46,841 bases of DNA. Origin: Bacteroidia bacterium Ga0077558 (GTDB taxonomy: Bacteria > Bacteroidota > Bacteroidia > Chitinophagales > Chitinophagaceae). Shown here piece by piece: positions 9,598 to 18,539 of this stretch. Position 1 is the first letter of the stretch. The number at the start of each line of letters is the position of its first letter. The notes beneath the pieces were generated by a model, which did no database searches, was not told the origin of the DNA, and saw nothing but the letters and a program-made list of their open reading frames with translations. The DNA lies in NCBI GenBank assembly GCA_001464625.1, contig LNFJ01000005.1:1-46841 (forward strand). The letters are read 5' to 3'. The position numbers were made by a program, and so were the translations under genes.

Positions 9598-9842
9598 GGG
9601 AGTATGGGGTCAGCGATTATATTCCATCCCCACAGGGCAGTCCGCTTACCTTTCTTCTTATCGATTATATGAAATTTCAAAAGTTCAATATCATAGTCCA
9701 GTGGAGAGTGATTATGAATCTGCAATTGATAATAAATAATATCATCCTTTATGTAGATACCCGATAACTTCGTGACGATACCAGCATTCCCCACCTTCAC
9801 AATTCGCTTAGGCGGATTGTTCAGTATAAATATTGCTGCATG
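9594..9842 (-). pseudogene. remnant of conjugative-transposon gene traN (DUF4138)
   Basis: The reverse strand reads about 80 residues resembling the central part of the Bacteroides TraN family: LNNPPKRIVKVGNAG, LSGIYIKDDIIYYQLQIHNH, then SPLDYDIELLKFHIIDKKKG and KRTA. The family has an 'I-Y/D-N-S-x-Y-D-x-x-x-x-x-F-x-x-x-D-K-K-x-x-K-R-T' signature here. Both the N-terminal and C-terminal parts are missing, and the frame ends at 9594 against the end of the STAND gene. It is a scar of a conjugative element that once occupied this site or carried the neighbouring genes. Confidence 0.6.
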
Positions 9843-9887
9843 TATGTATATAAAGTCAACAATTTCAAGAAACTATAGAGGCTTTTA

Positions 9888-9917
9888 TAGATTTGGGGTT
9901 TTACTCCGAACTTTAAT
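9888..9917 (+). promoter_or_regulatory. candidate promoter and shared motif upstream of the RES operon
   Basis: TAGATTTG (9888-9895) fits the Bacteroidetes -7 box TAnnTTTG and is followed 9 bp later by TCCGAACTTTAAT (9905-9917). The same 13-mer recurs at 18512-18524, again just after a TAGTTTTG box. No good -33 TTTG is present. The start codon is 108 bp further on. Confidence 0.35.
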
Positions 9918-10025
9918 GAAACTACTGTAATGAGCCACTTACTCACCACCATTCCAATACAAAACATCTTCCTGAATTGATGAAATAAAACTTAACCCCT
10001 AAGCACTAGCTCAGGCCATACTAAT

Positions 10026-11177
10026 ATGATAAATAAAGTTGCAAATAATAAATTCAATACAGAAAAATTAAATCTATACCCAACCGAGCAGATTAAAGAA
10101 AAACTAGAATATTATAAAAGTTTATTTGGAAAGACACATGATCTGGCACCGGCAGAATTTGAGTTGCTAAAGAAAGACATCGCTACATTTTTTAACCTAA
10201 AACCAGGTGGACATACTTATCTTGCACCACCACATTTAGTCAGGATTTCAAATAACAACAAAATTTTAGAAGCCCAGGGAAAAGAATTAAGTTATTTGAC
10301 TGACATATCTCAGCTACTAGCTCCTCCGATACAATTTTGCGGATTTGGTCGCTGTAACATTCCAAACCAACAGGTATTGTATTGTGCCGTGAATGAAGCG
10401 GGTGCCTATTGGGAAACAAAACCTAAAAATGGTGACGTGATTACAATATCGCATTTTCATTTAAAGCCAGATGCGAAGGTTATGTCATATGTGGTAAATA
10501 GAGAAAAAACTGAAAATCCAGCAATTAAGCATCAATTACAAGAGGTTTATTATTTGTTGGAAGATTTCTTTGTCGAAGCATATAGTTCACAAGTTGCTAA
10601 AGATCGCCCAAGAGATTATCTATTTAGCGGCGTGCTTTCTTCGGAAACATTATTTTATCCGGTCGTTGCTCCTAATAATTTCGAAGCAATTATTTACCCC
10701 AGTGTCCAAAAGAAAAAATTTGGAGAGAATTTCGCCATTAGAAATGATTTGATATTAGAACGATATGACTTGGTTGGTGTTGAGACAAGATTTATTCTCG
10801 ACGAGTATGAAAATATTGACCCTGCCTCGGATGAAGTAACAACTGACCAATTGATTGGGTCTTTCGGAACTGATAAGTTTGATTTTGAAAATGGCAAAAT
10901 ATTATATAAGGTAGATGAAGCTGAAAAATTGTTTAAACTGTTTCGGGAAATGCAAACCGGCTCTGGACAACAAATACGGTACGAAACTCCTGGCATTCCA
11001 AAAAATCTGGCTTTTAATTTAGCTCCGAAAGATATTCCTATCAAAATCAATAAGAAAATTGGACGGAATGACCGCATTAATGTAGTATATCAGAATGGGA
11101 GCAGAAAGGATAATGTTAAATATAAAACTATCTCAGATGATATTCAAAGTGGGAAATGCCGAATAGTTAAATATTGA
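10026..11177 (+). CDS. RES-domain protein, candidate toxin (NAD+-targeting family)
   Basis: This 383-aa protein has the RES domain in its middle: LVRIS (R73), GRCN (R109) followed by QQVLYCAV, AYWE (E130) and the serine in IIYPSVQ (S226). RES domains are known as toxins of RES-Xre systems that degrade NAD+ or ADP-ribosylate targets. This one is longer than typical RES toxins (about 150-230 aa), with about 60 N-terminal residues before the domain. Its C-terminal tail (about 341-383) contains KKIGRNDRINVVYQNG and a conserved-looking VKYKTISDDIQSGKC ending. It lies 4 bp before a HEPN-like gene and no Xre/ParS-type antitoxin is adjacent, so the partner, if any, is a different protein. Confidence 0.75.
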   Translation: MINKVANNKFNTEKLNLYPTEQIKEKLEYYKSLFGKTHDLAPAEFELLKKDIATFFNLKPGGHTYLAPPHLVRISNNNKILEAQGKELSYLTDISQLLAPPIQFCGFGRCNIPNQQVLYCAVNEAGAYWETKPKNGDVITISHFHLKPDAKVMSYVVNREKTENPAIKHQLQEVYYLLEDFFVEAYSSQVAKDRPRDYLFSGVLSSETLFYPVVAPNNFEAIIYPSVQKKKFGENFAIRNDLILERYDLVGVETRFILDEYENIDPASDEVTTDQLIGSFGTDKFDFENGKILYKVDEAEKLFKLFREMQTGSGQQIRYETPGIPKNLAFNLAPKDIPIKINKKIGRNDRINVVYQNGSRKDNVKYKTISDDIQSGKCRIVKY

Positions 11178-11181
11178 ATTC

Positions 11182-12033
11182 ATGAATTATAAAAACGAAA
11201 TATTACATCTTGACAAACAACTAGGCTTTTTCGAAGAGTCCGTTCATGCTCTGACTCCCGATAATATAGGATTTCTCAAATTAATCTCTGTCATTGGCCC
11301 AATGCTAAAATTAAACTTTGATACCGGGAGAACCATTAAACTACTAGCAGAAAACAATCATCTTCGTGACTTAATAATATTAACAAGGCCCTTTGTTGAA
11401 AGCGTTATCAATGTTGGGTTTATTTGTGCAAAAGGTGATGACGCAATAGTAAGTTCAAAAAAATACGCTTTTCAAAAGGGTTACCGGGATTTATTCAGGG
11501 AACTTAATGTCCATGAAATTGCAATAAAGAATGGACTAGTATCTCATAAAAACGAAATTGATTCGCTTAGACCTCAACAGTTAATTGACGCATTACAGGA
11601 ATATACCACTGCGAAAGGAAATGAAATAAATTCATGGACAGATGAAACCGCTAAACAAAAAGTTGATACAATTAGTAAAAAGTTTGGGTTGCTGGTTAAT
11701 GGACTATTAACATTTGCCTTTTTTAATACCTACCGTGATGTATCCGAAATTATTCATGGCAGCTATTACGGCGTATTAATAATGACAGGTATGCAGAATA
11801 AGAATATCAGCTCCTTTAAATCTTCAGAAGAGGCCGCCTCATACTTTACAGATCATCAATTTAAATTTGCTACGCTGTCAATACAGCAGGTATGTATGTC
11901 TATTGTTAGCATAATTGATATACTGCACCAGAAATTAAAGGAGGTTGTGCCTATAAAAGAAATCCGAGATAAATCATATAATACCATGATTGAATATGCA
12001 GGAAAAGTTGCTGGGGATTATGCTAATGTTTAG
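11182..12033 (+). CDS. DUF5677/HEPN-like helical protein
   Basis: This 283-aa, largely helical protein has LRDLIILTRPFVESVINVGF (about 61-80) and YRDVSEIIHGSYYG (184-197). The second segment carries an R-x6-H spacing (R185, H192), as in HEPN RNases and the DUF5677 family. HEPN proteins usually cleave RNA in toxin or abortive-infection systems. It begins 4 bp after the RES gene and overlaps or abuts the next gene, so RES, HEPN-like and downstream proteins are probably co-expressed. It may be a second effector or the neutraliser of the RES protein; the sequence does not decide. Confidence 0.6.
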   Translation: MNYKNEILHLDKQLGFFEESVHALTPDNIGFLKLISVIGPMLKLNFDTGRTIKLLAENNHLRDLIILTRPFVESVINVGFICAKGDDAIVSSKKYAFQKGYRDLFRELNVHEIAIKNGLVSHKNEIDSLRPQQLIDALQEYTTAKGNEINSWTDETAKQKVDTISKKFGLLVNGLLTFAFFNTYRDVSEIIHGSYYGVLIMTGMQNKNISSFKSSEEAASYFTDHQFKFATLSIQQVCMSIVSIIDILHQKLKEVVPIKEIRDKSYNTMIEYAGKVAGDYANV

Positions 12034-12055
12034 AACTACGAATAAGAATATTATC

Positions 12056-13288
12056 ATGAAAGACGAAGTATTAAAAATTGTGTTTAAAGATGACATGGCT
12101 TTTTTGACTGAAGAAGTGGCTTTGGATATAACCCAAATTCAAATCAAAACAACCGGTGAGGCTGTCAAATTCCAGGCACCTGCCTTCTGGACTATCCGTG
12201 TTATTAATTTCATTGAAAACGAAAAAAGATTGCATGCTGAAATACTTTCTTATGAAGTTGGCGAAACAAGATTTTCGCCCAGTCAAATTGATTTGTCTGA
12301 TATTTTAGTTTCGGTTGAGAAAATAACATTCAGAAGTATTGATACTACAGGGCTATTAAGAACTTTAAATAGTAAGTCACCTGTAAAGGTATTGCCAGTT
12401 AAATCAGAGACTGTTTATAGAAACGAAACACACCTGCAACCTGAAACGAAAAGAGAACCAGGAAAAAAAACTTACAATGAACCCTTTTCAATACCGATCA
12501 AAAATGTAACATTCCTTTTAGGCAAAGTTAGTTTTGAAAAAAAAATCCAGGGGTTTAAAAAGCCGGTAACCTTTGAAATTGCAAACGAAAGTATTGTTAA
12601 AGCCTATGATTCGATAAAGAACTATTTCTGCAATGTATTAGGGTCTAAGAATATTCAGGTACTGCCAACCATTATAGCAACAGGTGATGTTATTGAGTCA
12701 GCAAGTGCAATATCAATGGAGATTGATAGGATAGATAAGTCGTTAATTGAGGAAGTTAAATTGGAATTGGTTAAAACAGCAAGAAAAAAGGAAGTAGAAG
12801 GCGATGCACAATTATTGACTATGGAGGAATGTCTTGTACAATTAGCTGATGATAAATTCAAGGCAGAAGAAATTTTTAAGAATGATAACGAGTTTTTGGA
12901 GAAATTACTTCAACAATCTGCAACAAAGCATCATTCGCATCTGAGATACCTTTCAAGCAAACACAGGCATGACCTGCAAAAGCTTCGTTATGTTCATAGC
13001 CCATTCTCATTTGTTTTTGTGTTAGGCAGCACTGACAATCTTTATGTCGTTTGGGAGACACTCGACACAGAGGAAGCGACATATATCTGGACTTTTGCTG
13101 GTGATGAAAAAAGCTTACAGCAATTCTTACTCGAAATTGGCAAAACAATCAATCTCATAAAAAGAGAAGGGAGGAATGAATATATTAGTCTCAGGGAAGA
13201 ACATTTCAAGAGAGTTCGCCACGACTATTCAGATTTACAGAATGGATTTAAAAAATGGAAAACGGATATTGAGGATATAATTATATAA
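12056..13288 (+). CDS. hypothetical protein in the RES/HEPN cassette
   Basis: This protein of about 410 residues is not recognised. It has a beta-rich N terminus (MKDEVLKIVFKDDMAFLTEE), a Lys-rich middle and an acidic helical region before a C-terminal globular part (SPFSFVFVLGSTDNLYVVWE, then TYIWTFAGDEKSLQQFLLEI). No catalytic motif, signal peptide or membrane segment is evident. The frame is open back to ATGs at 11990, 12020 and 12026, which would overlap the preceding gene. ATG 12056 was chosen because the protein then starts cleanly. It is 40 bp upstream of a membrane-protein gene. Confidence 0.7.
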   Translation: MKDEVLKIVFKDDMAFLTEEVALDITQIQIKTTGEAVKFQAPAFWTIRVINFIENEKRLHAEILSYEVGETRFSPSQIDLSDILVSVEKITFRSIDTTGLLRTLNSKSPVKVLPVKSETVYRNETHLQPETKREPGKKTYNEPFSIPIKNVTFLLGKVSFEKKIQGFKKPVTFEIANESIVKAYDSIKNYFCNVLGSKNIQVLPTIIATGDVIESASAISMEIDRIDKSLIEEVKLELVKTARKKEVEGDAQLLTMEECLVQLADDKFKAEEIFKNDNEFLEKLLQQSATKHHSHLRYLSSKHRHDLQKLRYVHSPFSFVFVLGSTDNLYVVWETLDTEEATYIWTFAGDEKSLQQFLLEIGKTINLIKREGRNEYISLREEHFKRVRHDYSDLQNGFKKWKTDIEDIII

Positions 13289-13328
13289 AAAAAGAAATAT
13301 TCGCTCTCTTTCACTCAATTAGAAAACA

Positions 13329-14909
13329 ATGTCAATAAGTGATATCATTACGCTGCTAAGCCTAGTCATTGCTATACTCGCAATACTTAGTGAAAAAAAT
13401 AGGCGACACATCTTGCTCAAGTTTCATCGGATTGATTACCTTATTTTTAGTGTAGCGTTCATTTTAATAAATTATTTTGTTTTCTATAAAAGTTTTTTTA
13501 ACAGGGGTATTTATATCTCAGGCTTATATTTCCCCAATTTTGGATTGAAAAATCCTGAGAACTGGGCCTACATAATTACCTTAGTAACTGTTAGTTATTT
13601 CTTTTATAAGATATGGTACGCCTTTTATCCCTTTTCTAAGATTGAAAAGGTCATTAGCTATTACCAAAGATTAATTGAAAACAATGACACTTCTTTTCTT
13701 CTTGACTTAATTGATAAGTATCATAAGAATGATATAATTAAAAGTATCAATAACACGAAGGATTATGAGCCAGATAAAAATTGGTGGGAAACAAGATTCA
13801 GCAAAAAAACGATTAAGCAAAAGTTTAATGAAAAGTTACGTTCGATTATATGCTTTTCTATCCCTGGCTCATGGGTTAATAAAAGATCATATGCAAGAAT
13901 GGTTATCTACAATATTCTAAACAATCCGGCATTCTTAATATTGGCATCAAGGCAACGTCCTTACTTGTTTGCGGAAATAATCGCATCATTTAAAGAAGTA
14001 AAACGAGAAGGCTTTCCTAAAGAAATTACAAATGCTTTTTTGGAGGAATTGCTAAGGAATAAAGATTTCTGGATAAAAAAGGAATTAATTGAAAGTCAAA
14101 GGAACGACCCAACACAACCAGAGTCGTTTTATTCAGAAAACAGGATATTGGGAGCATTAATTACTGATTTGTCAGTGGCTGATGTAAACGAGGTATGGCG
14201 TCCTTTTGGGGAGGCTGCTATAACAGAAATTGAAGATGAAAGAACAAAGGGATATGATAGTAAGATGTATAATGACTACACAGAAGATGACCTACTTTGG
14301 GAGTTTGTTACCTATTATTCAATACAATTCTTTTATTTATTGATCAATGAAGCAATTACAAAAAAATACACGGGCAGCCATTTCTTCATGTTCTATTATG
14401 ATAGAATTGTAAACGCAATTTTAAAGAATTTTAATAAACGCCCTCCAGAAGATTTTGAAAAGATTACAACTCAATATCATAAATTAATTGAAATAATATT
14501 ATACAAAAGCTTTTATTGGCTTGAACAGTCTAACCAGGCAGTTCATCCTGGTATTTACCATGACATTCTTGATTGTATAGGTACCAATATAGATCAGGTG
14601 ACCAAGAATCGTTACTATGGTCTTGAGAGACAATTATCAATACTGGATACTTTTCTTAACAATTATTGCGATATTGAAGATAATGAAGAGGCTGAGGAAC
14701 TCAGAAAAAAGTATGAAGAGAAATTATTACGTCCAAGTATGTTGACAGAAAGTCACGCTCCCTACTATAAACTGATCGCAATTGCCTGGAATAAGTTCGA
14801 CAAAATTCCGCATAGATCGATGCAAGGCCATGGCGATGATTTAGATTATTTTGCAAGGCTAAAAGAGAAAGTTATAATTCCACTAGGACTTGATCCCCAC
14901 GAATATTAA
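13329..14909 (+). CDS. membrane-anchored hypothetical protein, three N-terminal membrane helices
   Basis: This 526-aa protein has hydrophobic helices at about 5-19, 36-53 and 82-97 in the first 110 residues and a long soluble, acidic and helical cytosolic region (about 110-526). No enzyme motif is recognised. The architecture (membrane anchor plus large cytosolic sensor or effector) is common in membrane-acting abortive-infection proteins, but a transport or signalling role is equally possible. It is the last gene of the run beginning with the RES gene; a 164-bp gap follows. Confidence 0.7.
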   Translation: MSISDIITLLSLVIAILAILSEKNRRHILLKFHRIDYLIFSVAFILINYFVFYKSFFNRGIYISGLYFPNFGLKNPENWAYIITLVTVSYFFYKIWYAFYPFSKIEKVISYYQRLIENNDTSFLLDLIDKYHKNDIIKSINNTKDYEPDKNWWETRFSKKTIKQKFNEKLRSIICFSIPGSWVNKRSYARMVIYNILNNPAFLILASRQRPYLFAEIIASFKEVKREGFPKEITNAFLEELLRNKDFWIKKELIESQRNDPTQPESFYSENRILGALITDLSVADVNEVWRPFGEAAITEIEDERTKGYDSKMYNDYTEDDLLWEFVTYYSIQFFYLLINEAITKKYTGSHFFMFYYDRIVNAILKNFNKRPPEDFEKITTQYHKLIEIILYKSFYWLEQSNQAVHPGIYHDILDCIGTNIDQVTKNRYYGLERQLSILDTFLNNYCDIEDNEEAEELRKKYEEKLLRPSMLTESHAPYYKLIAIAWNKFDKIPHRSMQGHGDDLDYFARLKEKVIIPLGLDPHEY

Positions 14910-15073
14910 GTACCTAATCAACTACTGGGTTATTATAAAACATCTTAGTGGGTTTAATAATTATTTATAGCAATCTAGCTTCAGGAATTATATTGTCTGG
15001 ATTTTATACATTGCTTGTAAAATTTATTCTACAATAATTTTAAAAATCTGGTTTATAAAATGCCTAATGAAAT

Positions 15074-16747
15074 ATGGAGAATGTCCAAATAGAAAAAGTC
15101 TTCCTTCTCGGTTATGATGATATATATGATGATGCAGGAATAGACCCCAAGAAATTTTTACAGACTCTCCCAGCAACCGAAGCACTTAAATTCATAAGTT
15201 ACCTTTTGCATTTATATAATGTCAGGAAGCGAAGTGATTTCAGGTTTCAATCGGATCACCTATTACAGTGGATGATGCAATTGGAAAGCATTGATAAAAA
15301 TAAGGTCGCAACCTTCGTTCAGCAGCAAGCTACATTTATTTTTGATCCGTCTTTTAAATTGATTGATCGCAGACCCTGCCTAGACCTTATTCAACATATA
15401 CTTGTGTACAGCAGTCAGGCTACTCGTACCTTAACAACATCTGATTACACATTTTTGTTTAAATGCTTGCTTCATTTTAATTCAAAGGAGAATAGGGTTC
15501 AGGAACATCTGTTCCAATGGAAAGGCAACGGAAATATCGAAGACTTTGTAAATCATATTTTGCCTGTTCAGGTGAGAAATATAGAACATGAGCGGTTTAA
15601 AAATTATGTCATCCAGTTTTTGAAAGTCTATTATTTTCTTGAGTTCTGTGAAAACCATCCAAAATATGCAGGTTATTTAAATCTTTTTCTTTCTTCGTTA
15701 GGGCTGAATTCCCACACCATTTATTTGTGGAAATTAATTAATCCGTTCCATCGCCTCATGCTAAGTGAGGCAGCAACTCCCGTAATGTATATTGATGATA
15801 GTGTAGAAGGACTTGAATTTTATAACCGTTTGACAATTAATGGCAAAATAAAGGAATGTGACAAGGATTATAAGCCTTTGAGACAATACCCTCTTTTTAA
15901 AGAAGATAAAAACACATATGTATTTCTGGACTATCGGTTTTTTATTGACAAATTTTATCAGGGATTCTTGTTTGATTTTAGTTCCATTACTAAAGTATCA
16001 TTTAATAACCTGAAAGAGAATATGGGTAATGAATTTTCTGAACACATTTTGTTCTATACAGTTATGGCGAAATGTTTCACTAACTCTGGGTCGGTGCATT
16101 TAACCGGCCATGAAATTAAGGCGAAGATTGGCAGCGGGGAACCGGATTATTATATCAGAAATGGGGCTGACTTATTTCTTTTTGAATTTAAAGACATCGT
16201 AGTTACTGCCGATATTAAATACTCCTTAGACCCGGAGAAGATTAAGAAAGGCATAATCGAAAAACTCGAAAGAAATTCAACTGGACAAGGAAAGGGGATT
16301 TCGCAGTTACTGAATACAATTAATAGCATTAGTAATAATTTGTACAAGCTGAAAGCGGTTGATGACATATCTCCAGAACAACTTGTTTTCTATCCGATAA
16401 TTATTCATACAGATATCACATTTGAAAGTGGCGGAGTGAACTATTTTTTAAATAAGCGAATGATGGGGCTTATTGAAGAACTAGGATTATTTAATGTACA
16501 GATAAAAGGGCTGGTCATGATCAATATTGATACATTGATTCTATTTCAAGATCAATTTCAAGAGAGGAAGCTGGATTTTGGAAATTGCATAGCTAGCTAT
16601 TTAAGTTATGTTTCCAGTAATAATCCTCAAACCGCTACTTTCCCATTTGACGAGTTCTTGAAACATCATTTTGTAAAAACAACAGGAGAAAAAATCGGCA
16701 CTCCCAAAGATTTCGCTAGAATTATAAATTCATTCAGAAATACATAA
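15074..16747 (+). CDS. PD-(D/E)XK nuclease-like protein
   Basis: In this 557-aa protein the C-terminal third carries a nuclease-like core: GHEIKAKIGSGEPDYYI (E356, P357, D358) followed by ADLFLFEFKD (E371-x-K373). This matches the D...E-x-K metal-binding pattern of PD-(D/E)XK enzymes. The N-terminal 330 residues are helical with no recognised domain. It is cytosolic, with no signal peptide. It is a single-gene unit with gaps on both sides and the opposing SMEK cassette after it, so it may be a stand-alone defence nuclease. The nuclease fold is inferred from motifs. Confidence 0.65.
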   Translation: MENVQIEKVFLLGYDDIYDDAGIDPKKFLQTLPATEALKFISYLLHLYNVRKRSDFRFQSDHLLQWMMQLESIDKNKVATFVQQQATFIFDPSFKLIDRRPCLDLIQHILVYSSQATRTLTTSDYTFLFKCLLHFNSKENRVQEHLFQWKGNGNIEDFVNHILPVQVRNIEHERFKNYVIQFLKVYYFLEFCENHPKYAGYLNLFLSSLGLNSHTIYLWKLINPFHRLMLSEAATPVMYIDDSVEGLEFYNRLTINGKIKECDKDYKPLRQYPLFKEDKNTYVFLDYRFFIDKFYQGFLFDFSSITKVSFNNLKENMGNEFSEHILFYTVMAKCFTNSGSVHLTGHEIKAKIGSGEPDYYIRNGADLFLFEFKDIVVTADIKYSLDPEKIKKGIIEKLERNSTGQGKGISQLLNTINSISNNLYKLKAVDDISPEQLVFYPIIIHTDITFESGGVNYFLNKRMMGLIEELGLFNVQIKGLVMINIDTLILFQDQFQERKLDFGNCIASYLSYVSSNNPQTATFPFDEFLKHHFVKTTGEKIGTPKDFARIINSFRNT

Positions 16748-16785
16748 TACCGGCATCTTTTGAACGAGTAATTACAAAACAAATA

Positions 16786-17482
16786 TTATATCGGTTCCCA
16801 ATTAACCGGCATTGCCCCAATGATCGGTCCCTGTCCTTCATAATAAACATCAATTACTCCAAGAAACGAAGGTGCAGGAAAATCGCCCATTCCTTCAAGA
16901 GCCATTTTGAAAGCATCTTCTCTGTAATCCAGATCATGCCCCAAAAGAACCGGGAAGTAAGCAACATCGAAAATGGAAGTGATACCAGCAGTGCCCTTTG
17001 ATTAGCAACTTTGAAAGTTGTTTTATTTTAGGAAGTGCCGTATTCATAGGACTTGCCCACATGCTGCTATTCCAGGTGCTGTCATCAGGAAATTTTATTG
17101 GGAAATCTTCAACCCGCTATAAATAATATAGCATATGTGCATAAGGAGCCTGTTTGACGATTCGCTCCATTTGTGATATTGAGATAGATTCGAAATTTTT
17201 GCTTCCCGAGTCTCTTTTAGCTTCTAAAAAGGCAACCCCTCTCAGTACTTCACCTGTTGAAAACTGGATATTTACAAATAATGAAATATCGCCAAAATTC
17301 ATCTCCACCTTTCCCTTATTCTTAAACGAAAACCAGTCTATTATTTTGGTAAATCCTTTATATTTTACTTTCCGTTGAGTAAAGATTTCCCTCAATTCTT
17401 TCATCAATGAATAGCTGATATGATTTTCATCCCATTCATACGGATAACAGTCTTTCGTTACTCTTAAAAATATTTTCTCCAA
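16786..17482 (-). pseudogene. broken PD-(D/E)XK nuclease-like gene, partner of the SMEK gene
   Basis: The first 121 codons (17482-17120) are open and contain a nuclease-like pattern: FGDISLFV (D65) and GVAFLEAKRD (E87-x-K89) with a following Gln (Q104). A TAG stop at 17119-17117 interrupts the frame. The same frame then continues with sensible protein (RVEDFPIKFPDDSTWNSSMW and on to KQLSKLLIKG) up to about 16995. There a frameshift moves it to a frame reading AGITSIFDVAYFPVLLGHDL and ending GAMPVNWEPI with a stop at 16786. One stop plus one shift in a gene of about 232 codons means it is probably inactive. It lies 23 bp downstream of the SMEK gene on the same strand. Confidence 0.7.
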
Positions 17483-17505
17483 TTCTTAGACTAAGGTTTT
17501 CATTA

Positions 17506-18378
17506 CTATCTTATTCGTTTAGAAAGGCCAAAATTAGCTGCAATCTTATTGGTTTTATCGATAACACCTTTTTTGAGAGTATCAATTTCTTCTTTTTCCT
17601 TTTGATTCAACATAATATGTCCTCCGCTATTCCGGTTTTTTGCAGTATTGGTGATTTGAATAATCCTTGATACATCAAAGTCAATATCAGATAGATTATC
17701 ATGCAGAGAAGAGGTATACTCAACCAATGCTTTTGCACGGATTGATTTTCCTTTTATCGCTCCGGTAGTGATGATCTCTTTGATTTCTTTCAGCCCTGAT
17801 ACCATGTGATCAAAATTTCCTTCCGCAGCAGTCATATCCCGAACTGCACTTCTGTTTATTACATCAAAGACAACATCAAAAGCCATTTTATCATCACTTG
17901 TGTGAAGTATGTTTAGGGGTATATATCGATGTAAAATATCATAGATCATATCTTTTTGATTACTGTTTCCATGTTTTGCTAGATAAATGAGGTATTCAAT
18001 CCCCACCACTTTTACCCCTGTGAATTTCTTTTTAGTATGATTTATAAAACCGATAACAATTAATTCTTTGTATGTCAATTTATGTCTTACATATGTTTCA
18101 ATGGTTTTTTTCACTTTTGCTGCATCTGCATTGGTTGTTACCTGGATAGCAATGTCTTTTTTCTCACTATCCAAATCAATAGCCGGATAATTATGCTTTA
18201 TCTCATTTTTATTTTTATAAAGTCCTTCACCTTTTTCAAATACATTTAGGAAGTTCATGATTATGGCCTCGAGGTCAAATGTCAAATCGGTAAAAGAAGC
18301 TTTTACCTTATTCTTTATGTGGAACTGTAAAAAAGTCAGCATCGAAATTATTTCCTTTAATTTTTGATCGTCAGTCAT
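17506..18378 (-). CDS. SMEK-domain protein (PD-(D/E)XK-like)
   Basis: In this 290-aa protein the N-terminal half shows the SMEK-domain layout: an acidic helix around E37, an ending resembling 'YPAIDLDSEKKDIAIQVT' at 64-81 (D68, D70, then Q79-V-T) and a following helix. The IQVTT segment takes the place of the E-x-K motif. SMEK-domain proteins occur in bacterial defence loci and are thought to be nuclease-like. The C-terminal half is helical and basic. It is transcribed leftwards, opposite to most island genes, from a shared 161-bp promoter region with the 18540 gene, and would be co-transcribed with the broken nuclease-like gene downstream. Confidence 0.7.
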   Translation of the reverse strand: MTDDQKLKEIISMLTFLQFHIKNKVKASFTDLTFDLEAIIMNFLNVFEKGEGLYKNKNEIKHNYPAIDLDSEKKDIAIQVTTNADAAKVKKTIETYVRHKLTYKELIVIGFINHTKKKFTGVKVVGIEYLIYLAKHGNSNQKDMIYDILHRYIPLNILHTSDDKMAFDVVFDVINRSAVRDMTAAEGNFDHMVSGLKEIKEIITTGAIKGKSIRAKALVEYTSSLHDNLSDIDFDVSRIIQITNTAKNRNSGGHIMLNQKEKEEIDTLKKGVIDKTNKIAANFGLSKRIR

Positions 18379-18400
18379 AATTTGAAGTTTTAAGTGAGGA

Positions 18401-18433
18401 CAAAACTACTGCTTCATTTACATTTTACTGAAA
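18401..18433 (-). promoter_or_regulatory. candidate promoter for the SMEK gene
   Basis: On the reverse strand, TAGTTTTG (18408-18401) matches the Bacteroidetes -7 consensus TAnnTTTG. TTTC (18433-18430) lies 21 bp upstream at the -33 position. The leader to the ATG at 18378 would be short, as usual in this phylum. Confidence 0.45.
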
Positions 18434-18493
18434 CTAATTGCTACCCAAGACTGATATAAAGAGCAGAGAAACAGGCATCTATGATGGATTGTA

Positions 18494-18524
18494 TAGTTTT
18501 GAAACTTTAATTCCGAACTTTAAT
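18494..18524 (+). promoter_or_regulatory. candidate promoter and shared motif upstream of the 18540 gene
   Basis: TAGTTTTG (18494-18501) matches TAnnTTTG. It is followed by the 13-mer TCCGAACTTTAAT (18512-18524), which is also present in the same relative place at 9905-9917 before the RES operon. The ATG is at 18540. Confidence 0.4.
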
Positions 18525-18539
18525 CAAAATTAAATCTAT

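Noticed and set aside
9594-9800. Antisense small gene as a possible partner of the STAND protein
   Set aside because: Its sequence matches the middle of TraN and lacks a proper start and end, so it is a gene remnant rather than an accessory protein.
10026-11177. Reading the RES tail as a SEC-C zinc motif
   Set aside because: Only the GRND word is shared; none of the metal-binding cysteines is present.
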